DNA of 64,000 nucleotides from JBGPTK01 sp963797765 (GTDB taxonomy: Bacteria > Acidobacteriota > Terriglobia > Acidiferrales > UBA7541): the NCBI GenBank assembly GCA_963797765.1, contig CAWCQU010000004.1, forward strand, positions 372,001 to 436,000. Direction: 5' to 3'. A program made the position numbers and the translations under genes. The notes beneath the pieces were generated by a model. That model worked only from the letters and a program-made list of their open reading frames with translations, was not told where the DNA came from and searched no databases. This document shows positions 7,495 to 15,414 of this stretch, one piece after another (the stretch's first letter is position 1; each line of letters opens with the position of its first letter).

Positions 7495-8085
7495 ATGTCG
7501 CAGGCCAAGGCGATTCAGGTTTTAGCCGACCGGATCTTTCCCGGCGAAGGGTTGTTGTGGGACGCAGGACGGATCGCCGCGGCGAATCTGCTGCTGGTGA
7601 TGTGCGCTTGGCTGGCTGTGCCGCTGCCCTGGACCCCGGTGCCGATTACCGGCCAAACGTTCGGCGTGCTGCTGGTGGCGGTGCTGCTCGGCTCGCGGCG
7701 CGGATCGATCGCGCTGGGATTTTATCTACTGGAAGGGCTGGCTGGCCTGCCAGTGTTTCAACCCTTCGGATTGCCCGGCGCCGCCCGGCTTGTCGGACCG
7801 ACCGCTGGGTATTTGCTTGCGTATCCGGTCGCGGCGTATGCCACCGGCTGGCTGGTGGAGCATGGAGCAGGAAAAACCACCTCGCGGCTGGTTGGAGCGC
7901 TGCTTTCCGGCGAATTTTTGATCTTTAGCTCGGGTTGCGCGTGGCTGGCTGTGGGATTGCGTATGGGTTGGGCTCGGGCAATTGCTGGCGGATTGACGCC
8001 ATTCCTCCCCGGCGAATTGATCAAAATGGCGCTGATAATTGCAGCCGTTCGCGGCATTGAAATCGTCCGGCAGCAGCGAGCGTAA
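7495..8085 (+). CDS. bioY: biotin transporter BioY
   Basis: This 196-residue membrane protein is the substrate-binding S component of a biotin ECF transporter. Characteristic blocks are PLPWTPVPITGQTFGVLL and the GAARLVGPTAGYLLAYP segment, within about six hydrophobic helices. AAGGGGA precedes the ATG. No EcfA or EcfT genes are nearby, so it either uses shared modules elsewhere or works alone, as reported for some BioY proteins. No biotin-synthesis gene is adjacent. The family call is firm. Confidence 0.93.
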   Translation: MSQAKAIQVLADRIFPGEGLLWDAGRIAAANLLLVMCAWLAVPLPWTPVPITGQTFGVLLVAVLLGSRRGSIALGFYLLEGLAGLPVFQPFGLPGAARLVGPTAGYLLAYPVAAYATGWLVEHGAGKTTSRLVGALLSGEFLIFSSGCAWLAVGLRMGWARAIAGGLTPFLPGELIKMALIIAAVRGIEIVRQQRA

Positions 8086-8174
8086 TCAGTATCTGAAATC
8101 TAAAATTTAGATTGGCAAATTCCTGGGACGCATTTTGCAAGACAACCAGTAACAAGCTTCTCCCCGAGGTGCGA

Positions 8175-8609
8175 ATGCCGCCTTCCGCGTTTCCACAGCC
8201 GGAATCTCTGGAACAATCCGTGCGCGCCGCCAACCAGCGTTTCTATACGGCTTTCGAATCACTGGACTTAGCGCAGATGGAAGGAATCTGGCTGCACGAG
8301 GATTGGGTGCAGTGCGTGCATCCTGGTTGGGATTTGCTGGTGGGCTGGGAAGAAGTGCATGATAGCTGGGCGCGCATCTTCGCGAACACCAAGCGCATCA
8401 AACTGGCGCTGAGTTCGGTGCTGGCGCGCGTGGAAGGCGAAGTGGCCTGGATCGCGTGCACGGAACATGTGACCAGTTTATTTTCCACCGGGTTCGATGA
8501 AGTGCTGGTGCAAGCCACGAATATTTTCGTCTTGCGCGAAGGCCAATGGACGTTGGTTGCGCGCCATTCCTCGCCGCTGCCCCCGGAAAAAGAACAAACG
8601 GTGCAATAG
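8175..8609 (+). CDS. NTF2-like (SnoaL/DUF4440) protein
   Basis: From the ATG at 8175 (GAGGT just upstream) this is a 144-residue cone-shaped NTF2-like domain. It shows an opening helix (VRAANQRFYTAFESLDLAQMEGIWL), the WVQCVHPGW turn, and closing strands ending FVLREGQWTLVARHSSPL. A frame extension to a TTG at 8112 adds 21 residues without a ribosome site. Members include small isomerases and ketosteroid-binding proteins; many are only structurally defined. No pathway is implied by neighbours. Confidence 0.75.
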   Translation: MPPSAFPQPESLEQSVRAANQRFYTAFESLDLAQMEGIWLHEDWVQCVHPGWDLLVGWEEVHDSWARIFANTKRIKLALSSVLARVEGEVAWIACTEHVTSLFSTGFDEVLVQATNIFVLREGQWTLVARHSSPLPPEKEQTVQ

Positions 8610-8731
8610 ATTCTGCCGCTCGCGCCTGCCGAGCGACTGGATCGTTTCTGTTCACGGTTCCACCTTCGCTCACTACATCCCTCATGGCATTGGTGAAACG
8701 GCGTGGGTTCAGCTAATATCCAACGCTCACC

Positions 8732-9826
8732 ATGCGCGCTTCTCTTCCAGCGAGAAGATCGATTGCACTCGGGGCGGCTTTTGCGTCGATGGCAGCCATG
8801 ATTGTGCCGAACATTGTTTGGGCTCAAACGCAGTTGTCTCCTGCTCAACTGAATCTTCCCACACCGGAGCAACAGGAAGCTGCCGCGGCGCGGCCCGTGT
8901 TTGAATTTCATAGCGGCTTTTGGGTGAATCTTCATCATGTGCTCTACGAACAGGCGCGTTTGCGGCAGCAGCAGCCGACCAATCGGGGCGGATCCGCAGC
9001 GGCGCCGGGTGCTGCCGCTACTCGCGAACGCGCGACGGCAAATTCACCGGACTGGACCGCTGCGCTGAATTTTTACGTGAGCGAGATGGATCGTGATTTG
9101 CTTTTTGACAGCGGCATGATTGACATCAATAACCGCCTGGCGCAACTGGAAGCTTGCGAAGACCTAAGCGGACGCAGCGATCCGGACTGCACATCGCGTT
9201 TGGATCACGACCTGGTCCAGGCGCTCGAACGCGCCGCGCCGGTTTACCGCGAACGATGGTGGCCGGAGGACGATCGCGCGAATCGCGCGTGGATCACCGC
9301 AGTGGCGCCGCTGGTGCGGCAGATGGGCAAGCCGCTCGCGGAAAAACTCTCCGAAACGTACCATGCGAAATGGCCGCCTGGCGCGATCCTGGTCGACGTT
9401 GCCGCGTACGCCGGTCCACTCGGCGCGTATACCACGCTCGATCCCTTGCACATCACGATTTCCAGCACGGACCGGCGCAACCAGGGCCTTTCGGGATTCG
9501 AGATTCTTTTTCACGAATCTTCCCACGCGCTGGCAGGCGCGGTGCAGCAACAAATCATTCGAGATTGCCGCGCCGCGAACAAGCCGATTCCCCGAGACCT
9601 GTGGCACGCGCTGCTTTTCTACACTACGGGCGCTCTGGTGAAGCAACTGCTCCAGAAATCGGCCGCGCCGGGCTCGGCAGCCTATAAGCCTTATGCCGTG
9701 CGCAACGAACTCTACGCGCGCGGGTGGCAGGATTATGAGAGAGTTTTGGAAAAATACTGGCAGCCGTATCTTGATGGAAAAACGGATTTCGATGAAGCGT
9801 TGTCGGAACTTGTGGCCGGATTGTAA
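8732..9826 (+). CDS. secreted HExxH putative metallopeptidase
   Basis: This 364-residue protein has a signal peptide (RRSIALGAAFASMAAMIVPNIVWAQ). A single HESSH motif at His261-His265 (FEILFHESSHALAGAVQQQI) is the core of zinc metallopeptidase active sites. A Glu further on, within NELYARGWQDYERVLEKYW, could be a third ligand. A Gln/Ala/Pro-rich linker occupies residues 75-105. I do not recognise the family name. The alpha/beta hydrolase gene starts 25 bases after the stop, so the two are probably co-transcribed secreted enzymes. Confidence 0.7.
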   Translation: MRASLPARRSIALGAAFASMAAMIVPNIVWAQTQLSPAQLNLPTPEQQEAAAARPVFEFHSGFWVNLHHVLYEQARLRQQQPTNRGGSAAAPGAAATRERATANSPDWTAALNFYVSEMDRDLLFDSGMIDINNRLAQLEACEDLSGRSDPDCTSRLDHDLVQALERAAPVYRERWWPEDDRANRAWITAVAPLVRQMGKPLAEKLSETYHAKWPPGAILVDVAAYAGPLGAYTTLDPLHITISSTDRRNQGLSGFEILFHESSHALAGAVQQQIIRDCRAANKPIPRDLWHALLFYTTGALVKQLLQKSAAPGSAAYKPYAVRNELYARGWQDYERVLEKYWQPYLDGKTDFDEALSELVAGL

Positions 9827-9851
9827 CCTGCGCGCGGCAGGTGAAAAGATC

Positions 9852-11273
9852 ATGAACAGGAATCCTAGCATTCATTCGAGAATGAAATTCCTCGGGCTTG
9901 CGCTACTTGCCGCAACGTTTTGTGTCTTGATTTCCGCCGCGCAGGAACCGACGCCTCCGGCGCCCGATTTTTCCAAGCTGGGGCGCACCGTCGTTCTCGA
10001 ATTGGCCACCGGACAGTTCGAGAAAGTGGCAGCTCAATTCGATGCTGCCATGTCGCAGGGCCTTCCTGAAGCAAAGTTGGCGCAAACCTGGAGCAGCCTG
10101 ATAGCACAAGTTGGATCTTTGAAAGCAATCAATGAAGTTCGAGTGGTTCCGGAGCAAAAATACAAAGTTGCGTACGTCACCTGCCAATTCGAAAAGACTC
10201 TGCTCGACGCGAAGATCGTTTTCTCCGCGGATGCCAAAATTGCAGGATTATTTTTCGTCCCAGCCGGTCAAGCAGGCGGAACCGGTTCCGTTTCTCAAGA
10301 CGAATGGTCCAAACCGGCTTACGCGATGCCGAACTCCTTCCGCGAAACATCGGTGACGATCAAGAGTACGCGTTGGGAATTGCCTGGCACGCTGACCTCG
10401 CCCGACGGTAACGGACGTTTTGCCGCGGTGGTGCTGGTTGCAGGCTCGGGTCCGCATGATCAGGACGAGACGATCGGCCCCAACAAACCGTTCAAGGATC
10501 TTGCGTGGGGACTGGCGAGCCGGGGAATTGTGGCGCTGCGTTACACCAAGCGCACGGCGAAATATGGGTTGAAGTCCACCGATGATGCGGACGCGCTGAC
10601 CGTGAAAGATGAGGTGATCGACGATGCGCGCGCCGCAATCGCATTCGCCGCGGTCCAGCAAAATGTGGACCCCAAGAGAATCTATTTGCTGGGACACAGC
10701 CTGGGCGCCTATCTCGCTCCGCGAATCGCCACCGGCGACCCACAAATTGCCGGAATTATTTTGTTGGCTGGAAACATCCGGCCCACCGAACAATTGATCG
10801 TCGAGCAGGTTCGCTATCTCACCAACCGAAGCGGGGCGGCGTCGCCCGAAGCTCAAAAGCAAATTGACGCAGCCGAACAAGTGCAACGGGAAGTGGAGAG
10901 TCCAGACCTGAAGCCGGGTACGATGATAGACGTATTCGGTTCGCAGACACCCAGTTCCTACTGGCTCGATCTGAGAAGCTATGATCCCGGCCAGACGGCT
11001 GCGGCGTTGAGAATTCCAATCCTAATTTTGCAAGGCGATAAAGATTACCAAGTTCGTCTTGCGGATTTCGACGGTTGGAAGAAGGCGTTGACCGGGCACT
11101 CGAACGCGACGTTCAAAATCTATCCCGGCCTCAACCACCTTTTCATGATTAGCACGGCTACGGGCGAACAACTTTCCACGCCCTCGGAGTACAACACAGC
11201 CGGCCATCTTTCTGCGGACGTGGTGGGAGACATCGCGACGTGGATTTCTTCGCCGGGGCCGCTATCTCGATAG
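9852..11273 (+). CDS. secreted alpha/beta hydrolase with DUF3887-like domain
   Basis: From the ATG at 9852 the protein has 473 residues. A signal peptide (FLGLALLAATFCVLISAAQ) is followed by a DUF3887-like domain (residues about 38-140, LATGQFEKVAAQFDAAMSQ). An S33/dienelactone-hydrolase-type fold comes next: nucleophile elbow GHSLG with Ser283, Asp in ILQGDKDYQVR and His in PGLNHLF complete the triad. The oxyanion region reads VVLVAGSGPHDQDE. Proteins of this architecture are periplasmic esterases or peptidases. The substrate is unknown. The gene follows the HExxH gene closely. Confidence 0.82.
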   Translation: MNRNPSIHSRMKFLGLALLAATFCVLISAAQEPTPPAPDFSKLGRTVVLELATGQFEKVAAQFDAAMSQGLPEAKLAQTWSSLIAQVGSLKAINEVRVVPEQKYKVAYVTCQFEKTLLDAKIVFSADAKIAGLFFVPAGQAGGTGSVSQDEWSKPAYAMPNSFRETSVTIKSTRWELPGTLTSPDGNGRFAAVVLVAGSGPHDQDETIGPNKPFKDLAWGLASRGIVALRYTKRTAKYGLKSTDDADALTVKDEVIDDARAAIAFAAVQQNVDPKRIYLLGHSLGAYLAPRIATGDPQIAGIILLAGNIRPTEQLIVEQVRYLTNRSGAASPEAQKQIDAAEQVQREVESPDLKPGTMIDVFGSQTPSSYWLDLRSYDPGQTAAALRIPILILQGDKDYQVRLADFDGWKKALTGHSNATFKIYPGLNHLFMISTATGEQLSTPSEYNTAGHLSADVVGDIATWISSPGPLSR

Positions 11274-11610
11274 TCTTGGTCTTGGCGCCTGGTTTAACAG
11301 GAGAGGCAACTTCAAAAGCTTTTACCGCAGAGGCGCGGAGGGACGCAGAGAAAGCCGAATCAAGGAAATTTAAAATTTTCAATTTAAGTTCGAATGGGCG
11401 CGCAAAAATCGTGAGGAGGCGGCCAATTGTGCGCGACGAAACGTTGTGCTAATCTTTCCAGCTTGAAGCGGCGTTTGTATCGTCGGGTAGCGTTCACCCC
11501 ATCACAATTCCAGGATCGTAGCCGGCAAACGAATCGTTAGCCTCCTGGCCGGCCGTTATTCGCCGCGATTGATGAACGCACTCCGAACGGTAAAAGGGAG
11601 TAAGTATCCC
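11274..11610. other. intergenic region with a GC-rich repeat
   Basis: This 337-base interval has no convincing gene. At 11321-11354 it holds the motif TTTACCGCAGAGGCGCGGAG followed by GGACGCAGAGAAAG, a widespread type of bacterial intergenic repeat. The GGGAG ribosome site for mqnD is at its end. Confidence 0.5.
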
Positions 11611-12480
11611 ATGGCGACTCAGAGCGCTTTACCCCAGGTTTCCGAGATCAAGTTGGCACATTCTCCGGATTGTGATGACGCCTTCATGTTCTATGCCCTG
11701 GCGACCGGAAAAATCCGGACGCCGGGTCTGAAGTTTACGCATGTGCTGTCCGATATTGAGACGCTGAACCAGTCCGCGCGACGCGAGGTGTATGACGTGA
11801 CGGCCGTTAGCTTCTACGCCTACGCGTTTCTGGCGGACAAGTACGTGCTGCTCGATTGCGGCGCGAGCTTCGGTGAGGGCTACGGGCCGATCGTCGTCTC
11901 GACTCATCCCCTGAAGAAAAACGAGCTGGCTGGCCGGACGATTGCAATTCCGGGCACGCTGACCACGTCCTATCTAGCCTTGAAATTATTTGAACCGGGC
12001 GTGGAAACGGTGACGATGCCGTTCGATAAGATCCTCGACGCCGTACAGACGGGAGAGGTGGAGGCCGGGCTGCTGATTCACGAAGGGCAACTGATGTATT
12101 CGCAGATCGGCTTGCATCGCGTGGTGGACCTGGGGCAATGGTGGCACAAGGAAACGAATCTGCCCTTGCCGCTGGGCGCGAACGCCATCCGGCGCGCATT
12201 GGGCCCGGAAACCGGCCGACAAGTGGCGCGGGCAATCCGTGAAAGCGTAGCCTACGGCCTGGGGCACCGGGAAGCGGCTTTGGCGTATGCATTGCAATTT
12301 GCGCGTGACATGGATCCGGATTTGGCCGACAAGTTTGTGGGCATGTACGTGAACAACTGGACTTTGAATTATGGTGAAGAAGGGCGGCAGGCGGTGCGCG
12401 AACTCTATGCTCGCGGAGCCGCGGCGGACCTGATGCCCGCCAACGTGGAAGTGGATTTTCTGGATGAGGTAGCTGTTTGA
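11611..12480 (+). CDS. mqnD: 1,4-dihydroxy-6-naphthoate synthase (menaquinone, futalosine route)
   Basis: This 289-residue protein (ATG at 11611 after GGGAG) is MqnD, which converts cyclic dehypoxanthine futalosine to 1,4-dihydroxy-6-naphthoate. Family landmarks are LAHSPDCDDAFMFYALATGKI at the start, DVTAVSFYAYAFLADKYVLLDCGASFGEGYGPIVV, and GLLIHEGQLMYSQIGLHRVVDLGQWW. The frame is open to ATG/TTG codons at 11572/11569 without better ribosome sites. The stop overlaps the start of the next gene (TTGA), so mqnD and the MetE-like genes form one transcription unit. Other mqn genes are not in the window. Confidence 0.93.
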   Translation: MATQSALPQVSEIKLAHSPDCDDAFMFYALATGKIRTPGLKFTHVLSDIETLNQSARREVYDVTAVSFYAYAFLADKYVLLDCGASFGEGYGPIVVSTHPLKKNELAGRTIAIPGTLTTSYLALKLFEPGVETVTMPFDKILDAVQTGEVEAGLLIHEGQLMYSQIGLHRVVDLGQWWHKETNLPLPLGANAIRRALGPETGRQVARAIRESVAYGLGHREAALAYALQFARDMDPDLADKFVGMYVNNWTLNYGEEGRQAVRELYARGAAADLMPANVEVDFLDEVAV

Positions 12481-13535
12481 GTTCGAAGGGCACGAACTCC
12501 TTGGCACTGATTCTCGCTCATACCGGAAGTTATCCGCGCATCGGAGATGCCGCGGACCTGCAAGTCCTCCGTCGAACGATTGCGGCCGCCGATCGCGGCG
12601 AGCGAACCTCGGCCGACCTGGCGGACGCGGAAAGCGAAATGACGCGCCGCGCCATCGCGGACCAGGTTCGCGCGGGCGTCGACTTGCTCACCGACGGCAT
12701 GATCCGGTGGTATGACCCCATTTCTTACCTTGCAGGCAAATTGGAAAACATCCAGATCAAAGGCTTGCTGCGGTTCTTCGATACCAACACTTATTTTCGC
12801 CAGCCCGTGCTGCAAGGCGTTCCCAAGCGCAAAGGTCCGTTGGTGCTGGAAGAATTTGCTTTCGCGAGGAATGCGCTGGGCCACTTGCCCACGCCTCCGC
12901 ATAAAGGCGGAAAGTTGGCGATTAAGCCGGTGTTGACCGGGCCATACACGCTGGCTAAATCGTCGCTATCGGAAAATGGAGCGTCTGGATCTTTGGAAGG
13001 GCGCGCTTTGGCCTACGCGGAAGCTCTGGCGGCGGAAATCACCGCGTTGATCGAAGCGGGCGCAAGTTTTATCCAGGTGGATGAGCCAGCGATCGTCAAG
13101 TACCCAGGAGACTGGGCGGTTTTCGAACGCGCGCTGCTGCCGCTGGTGAAGGCCAAGGAAAAAGCGACAGCGGAGGGCCGGAAAGTTGATTTGGCTCTCT
13201 ATGTTTATTTTCATGATTGCTCGACGATCTACGAAAAACTTGTAGCTCTGCCGGTGGACGTGCTGGGAATCGATTTCACTTACAATCCAAAATTAATAGA
13301 TAAAGTGGCCGCGGCCGGTTCGCCGAAACCGCTGGGGCTTGGATTGATCGATGGACGAAACACAAAGCTCGAAGATGCTTCGGCGGTTGCGGGGCAGGTG
13401 GAAAAACTGATGAAGAAAATGGAAGGCGGACGCGCGTACCTGGGCCCTTCTTCCGGGCTTGAATATTTGCCGCGCGATCGAGCCTATGCCAAGCTCGAAT
13501 TGCTGGGCAAGATTCGCGCCGAGTTGAACGGGTGA
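12477..13535 (+). CDS. MetE-like protein, first of a tandem pair
   Basis: This 352-residue TIM barrel belongs to the MetE/UROD superfamily. It has the N-terminal HTGSYPR block, LIEAGASFIQVDEPAI (substrate Asp-Glu pair) and HDC at His246/Cys248. The usual distal zinc Cys is not there: the aligned segment reads GPSSGLEYLPR instead of PDCGLKTR, and the Glu ligand position reads GIDFTYN. It therefore keeps only two of four probable zinc ligands and may not be a methyltransferase. Translation probably starts at a TTG overlapping the mqnD stop. It lies 13 bases upstream of its intact paralogue. Confidence 0.8.
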   Translation: MSSKGTNSLALILAHTGSYPRIGDAADLQVLRRTIAAADRGERTSADLADAESEMTRRAIADQVRAGVDLLTDGMIRWYDPISYLAGKLENIQIKGLLRFFDTNTYFRQPVLQGVPKRKGPLVLEEFAFARNALGHLPTPPHKGGKLAIKPVLTGPYTLAKSSLSENGASGSLEGRALAYAEALAAEITALIEAGASFIQVDEPAIVKYPGDWAVFERALLPLVKAKEKATAEGRKVDLALYVYFHDCSTIYEKLVALPVDVLGIDFTYNPKLIDKVAAAGSPKPLGLGLIDGRNTKLEDASAVAGQVEKLMKKMEGGRAYLGPSSGLEYLPRDRAYAKLELLGKIRAELNG

Positions 13536-13548
13536 TGGGAAAAGTCCG

Positions 13549-14541
13549 ATGAGCCGCGCAAAACTCGAACAACTCGGGTTGGACCTGCCGCTTTTTCCGA
13601 CGACTTCCGTGGGAAGTTTTCCCAAGCCGGATTATTTGGTGAAAGCTCGCGCCGATTTCAATAAAGGCACGGTCTCGCGCGAGGAACTGACCGATCTGGA
13701 GCGCAAAGCCACCGCGTTCTGGATTGAGAAGCAGGAAGAGCTTGGAATCGATGTTATGGTGGACGGCGAAATGTATCGCGGCGACATGGTGGCTTATTTC
13801 GCCGAGCATTTTCCGGGATTCGCGGAAGGCGGATTGGTGCGCAGTTACGGCAACCGCTATTACCACAAACCGATTATCACCGGCGAGGTGAAATGGCCGG
13901 GCCCGGTGACGGTGGATTGGTGGAAATACGCGCAGAGCCTGACCAAAAAGCCGCTGAAGGGTATGCTCACCGGCGGCTACACCATCATGGACTGGAGCTT
14001 CAACGAGCATTATGCCGACCGTAGAGCCACCGCGCTAGCAATTGCCGGCGTGATTCGCAAAGAGGTGGAAGCGCTGATCGCGGCCGGGTGCAAAATTATT
14101 CAGATCGACGAGCCGGCGCTTTCCGTGCGCCCGGAAGAATTGCCCATCGCGATTGAAGCGATGCACCACGCGACGAATGGCTTGAACGCGTACTTCGTCA
14201 CGCACGCCTGCTACGGCGCGTTTGAACATATTTATCCGGAGATGCTCGAGCTGGCGGTGGACAATTTCGATTTGGAATTATCGAACAACGACCTGACGCT
14301 GCTGGAGATTTTTCGCCGCTCGCCTTTTACCAAGGATATCAGCTTCGGAGTGGTGGATGTCCATTCGCACAAGATTGAAGACATTCCTTCGGTGAGGCGG
14401 CGAATGGAACAGGCGCTCACGATTCTGCCGCGCGAAAATATATGGGTTGATCCCGATTGCGGATTGAAGACGCGCACGGTGGACGAAGCGATCGATAAAT
14501 TGAGAGTGTGCGTGGCCGCGGCAAAAGCATTTCGGAATTAA
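13549..14541 (+). CDS. core-MetE-like cobalamin-independent methyltransferase
   Basis: This 330-residue protein is the size of the catalytic C-terminal half of MetE. All probable zinc ligands are visible: His219 and Cys221 in VTHACYG, Glu243 in FDLELSNND and Cys304 in VDPDCGLKTR. The substrate-carboxylate pair lies in IIQIDEPAL (Asp187/Glu188). Stand-alone core-MetE proteins make methionine from a methyl donor other than folate in some anaerobes. Whether this one does so is inference. It follows its zinc-poor paralogue with 13 bases between and may work with it. Confidence 0.82.
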   Translation: MSRAKLEQLGLDLPLFPTTSVGSFPKPDYLVKARADFNKGTVSREELTDLERKATAFWIEKQEELGIDVMVDGEMYRGDMVAYFAEHFPGFAEGGLVRSYGNRYYHKPIITGEVKWPGPVTVDWWKYAQSLTKKPLKGMLTGGYTIMDWSFNEHYADRRATALAIAGVIRKEVEALIAAGCKIIQIDEPALSVRPEELPIAIEAMHHATNGLNAYFVTHACYGAFEHIYPEMLELAVDNFDLELSNNDLTLLEIFRRSPFTKDISFGVVDVHSHKIEDIPSVRRRMEQALTILPRENIWVDPDCGLKTRTVDEAIDKLRVCVAAAKAFRN

Positions 14542-14643
14542 TCCATTTGGTCTAGGGCGCAGCCGGAATTCTGTTTTGACCATCCAGAGGTTCTTATCGC
14601 CGAAGTTTCCAATCCGCGGCGCTGCCATTGGCCAAAAATCGAT

Positions 14644-15171
14644 TTGGCCATTCGCTACCATGATGAAGAATGGGGCGTGCCGGTGCACGACGACCGGAAG
14701 CTTTTCGAATTTCTGATACTCGATGCGTTCCAGGCCGGATTGAGCTGGGATACGATTCTGCGCAAACGCGAGAATTTCCGTGCTGCTTTCGATAATTTCG
14801 ACGCCGAAATTATTTCGCGCTACGACAAGCAAAAAGTGAAGGCGCTGCTGAAAGATGCCGGAATCATCCGCAACCGGCTGAAGGTTCACGCCGCCATCGA
14901 GAATGCCAAGAAATTCCTGGAAATTCAGAAAGAGTTTGGCAGCTTCGACCGCTATATCTGGCGGTTCGTTGGGGGCAAGCCGCGCGTGAATCGCCGCCGC
15001 GCTCCGCGGGATGTTCCCGCAAAAACGCGGGAATCGGATGCCATGAGCGAGGCATTGAGGGAGCGCGGATTCAAATTTGTCGGCTCGACGATTTGTTATG
15101 CGTTTATGCAAGCGGCCGGGATGGTGAATGACCACGCTGTTCATTGCTTCCGGTATTCGCAACTGCTTTAA
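14644..15171 (+). CDS. tag: DNA-3-methyladenine glycosylase I, start uncertain
   Basis: Tag removes 3-methyladenine from alkylated DNA. Clear blocks are IRYHDEEWGVPVHDDRKLFEFL, QAGLSWDTILRKRENFRAAF, the helix-hairpin-helix-like LLKDAGIIRNRLKV, and the C-terminal NDHAVHC with the His and Cys zinc ligands. The first usable start is TTG 14644, but the same frame upstream (from about 14596) reads AEVSNPRRCHWPKID, which carries the expected N-terminal zinc Cys at 14623-14625. No ATG, GTG or TTG occurs in that stretch. A GTT at 14605 stands where a GTG might be expected. Confidence 0.82.
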   Translation: MAIRYHDEEWGVPVHDDRKLFEFLILDAFQAGLSWDTILRKRENFRAAFDNFDAEIISRYDKQKVKALLKDAGIIRNRLKVHAAIENAKKFLEIQKEFGSFDRYIWRFVGGKPRVNRRRAPRDVPAKTRESDAMSEALRERGFKFVGSTICYAFMQAAGMVNDHAVHCFRYSQLL

Positions 15172-15200
15172 GCGCCCTCAGACAAGCCTGCCTAGCGGCA

Positions 15201-15251
15201 GCCGTGTGGTTGAAAGTAAAGATGCCACCCTAAAGGGTGGCGCTACACGGC
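15201..15251. repeat. nested palindrome
   Basis: An inner hairpin GCCACCC-TAAA-GGGTGGC (15224-15241) lies inside an outer GCCGTGT/ACACGGC pair. It occupies the 243-base interval between tag and the gamma-glutamyltransferase gene, which otherwise shows no gene. Confidence 0.65.
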
Positions 15252-15414
15252 CACTTCCACTCGGCGGTTCCGCACGGGCTCTTACGCTTCGACCTCCAAT
15301 AATTCCGAGGCTGAATTTCAGGAATGCGAATCCGGCTCGCCTGGCTCGTCCCGAGGGAAGCTGACTGGTTACCTTGACGCGCTACTGAAGATTCAAATAC
15401 ATTCGGAAGGCGAT

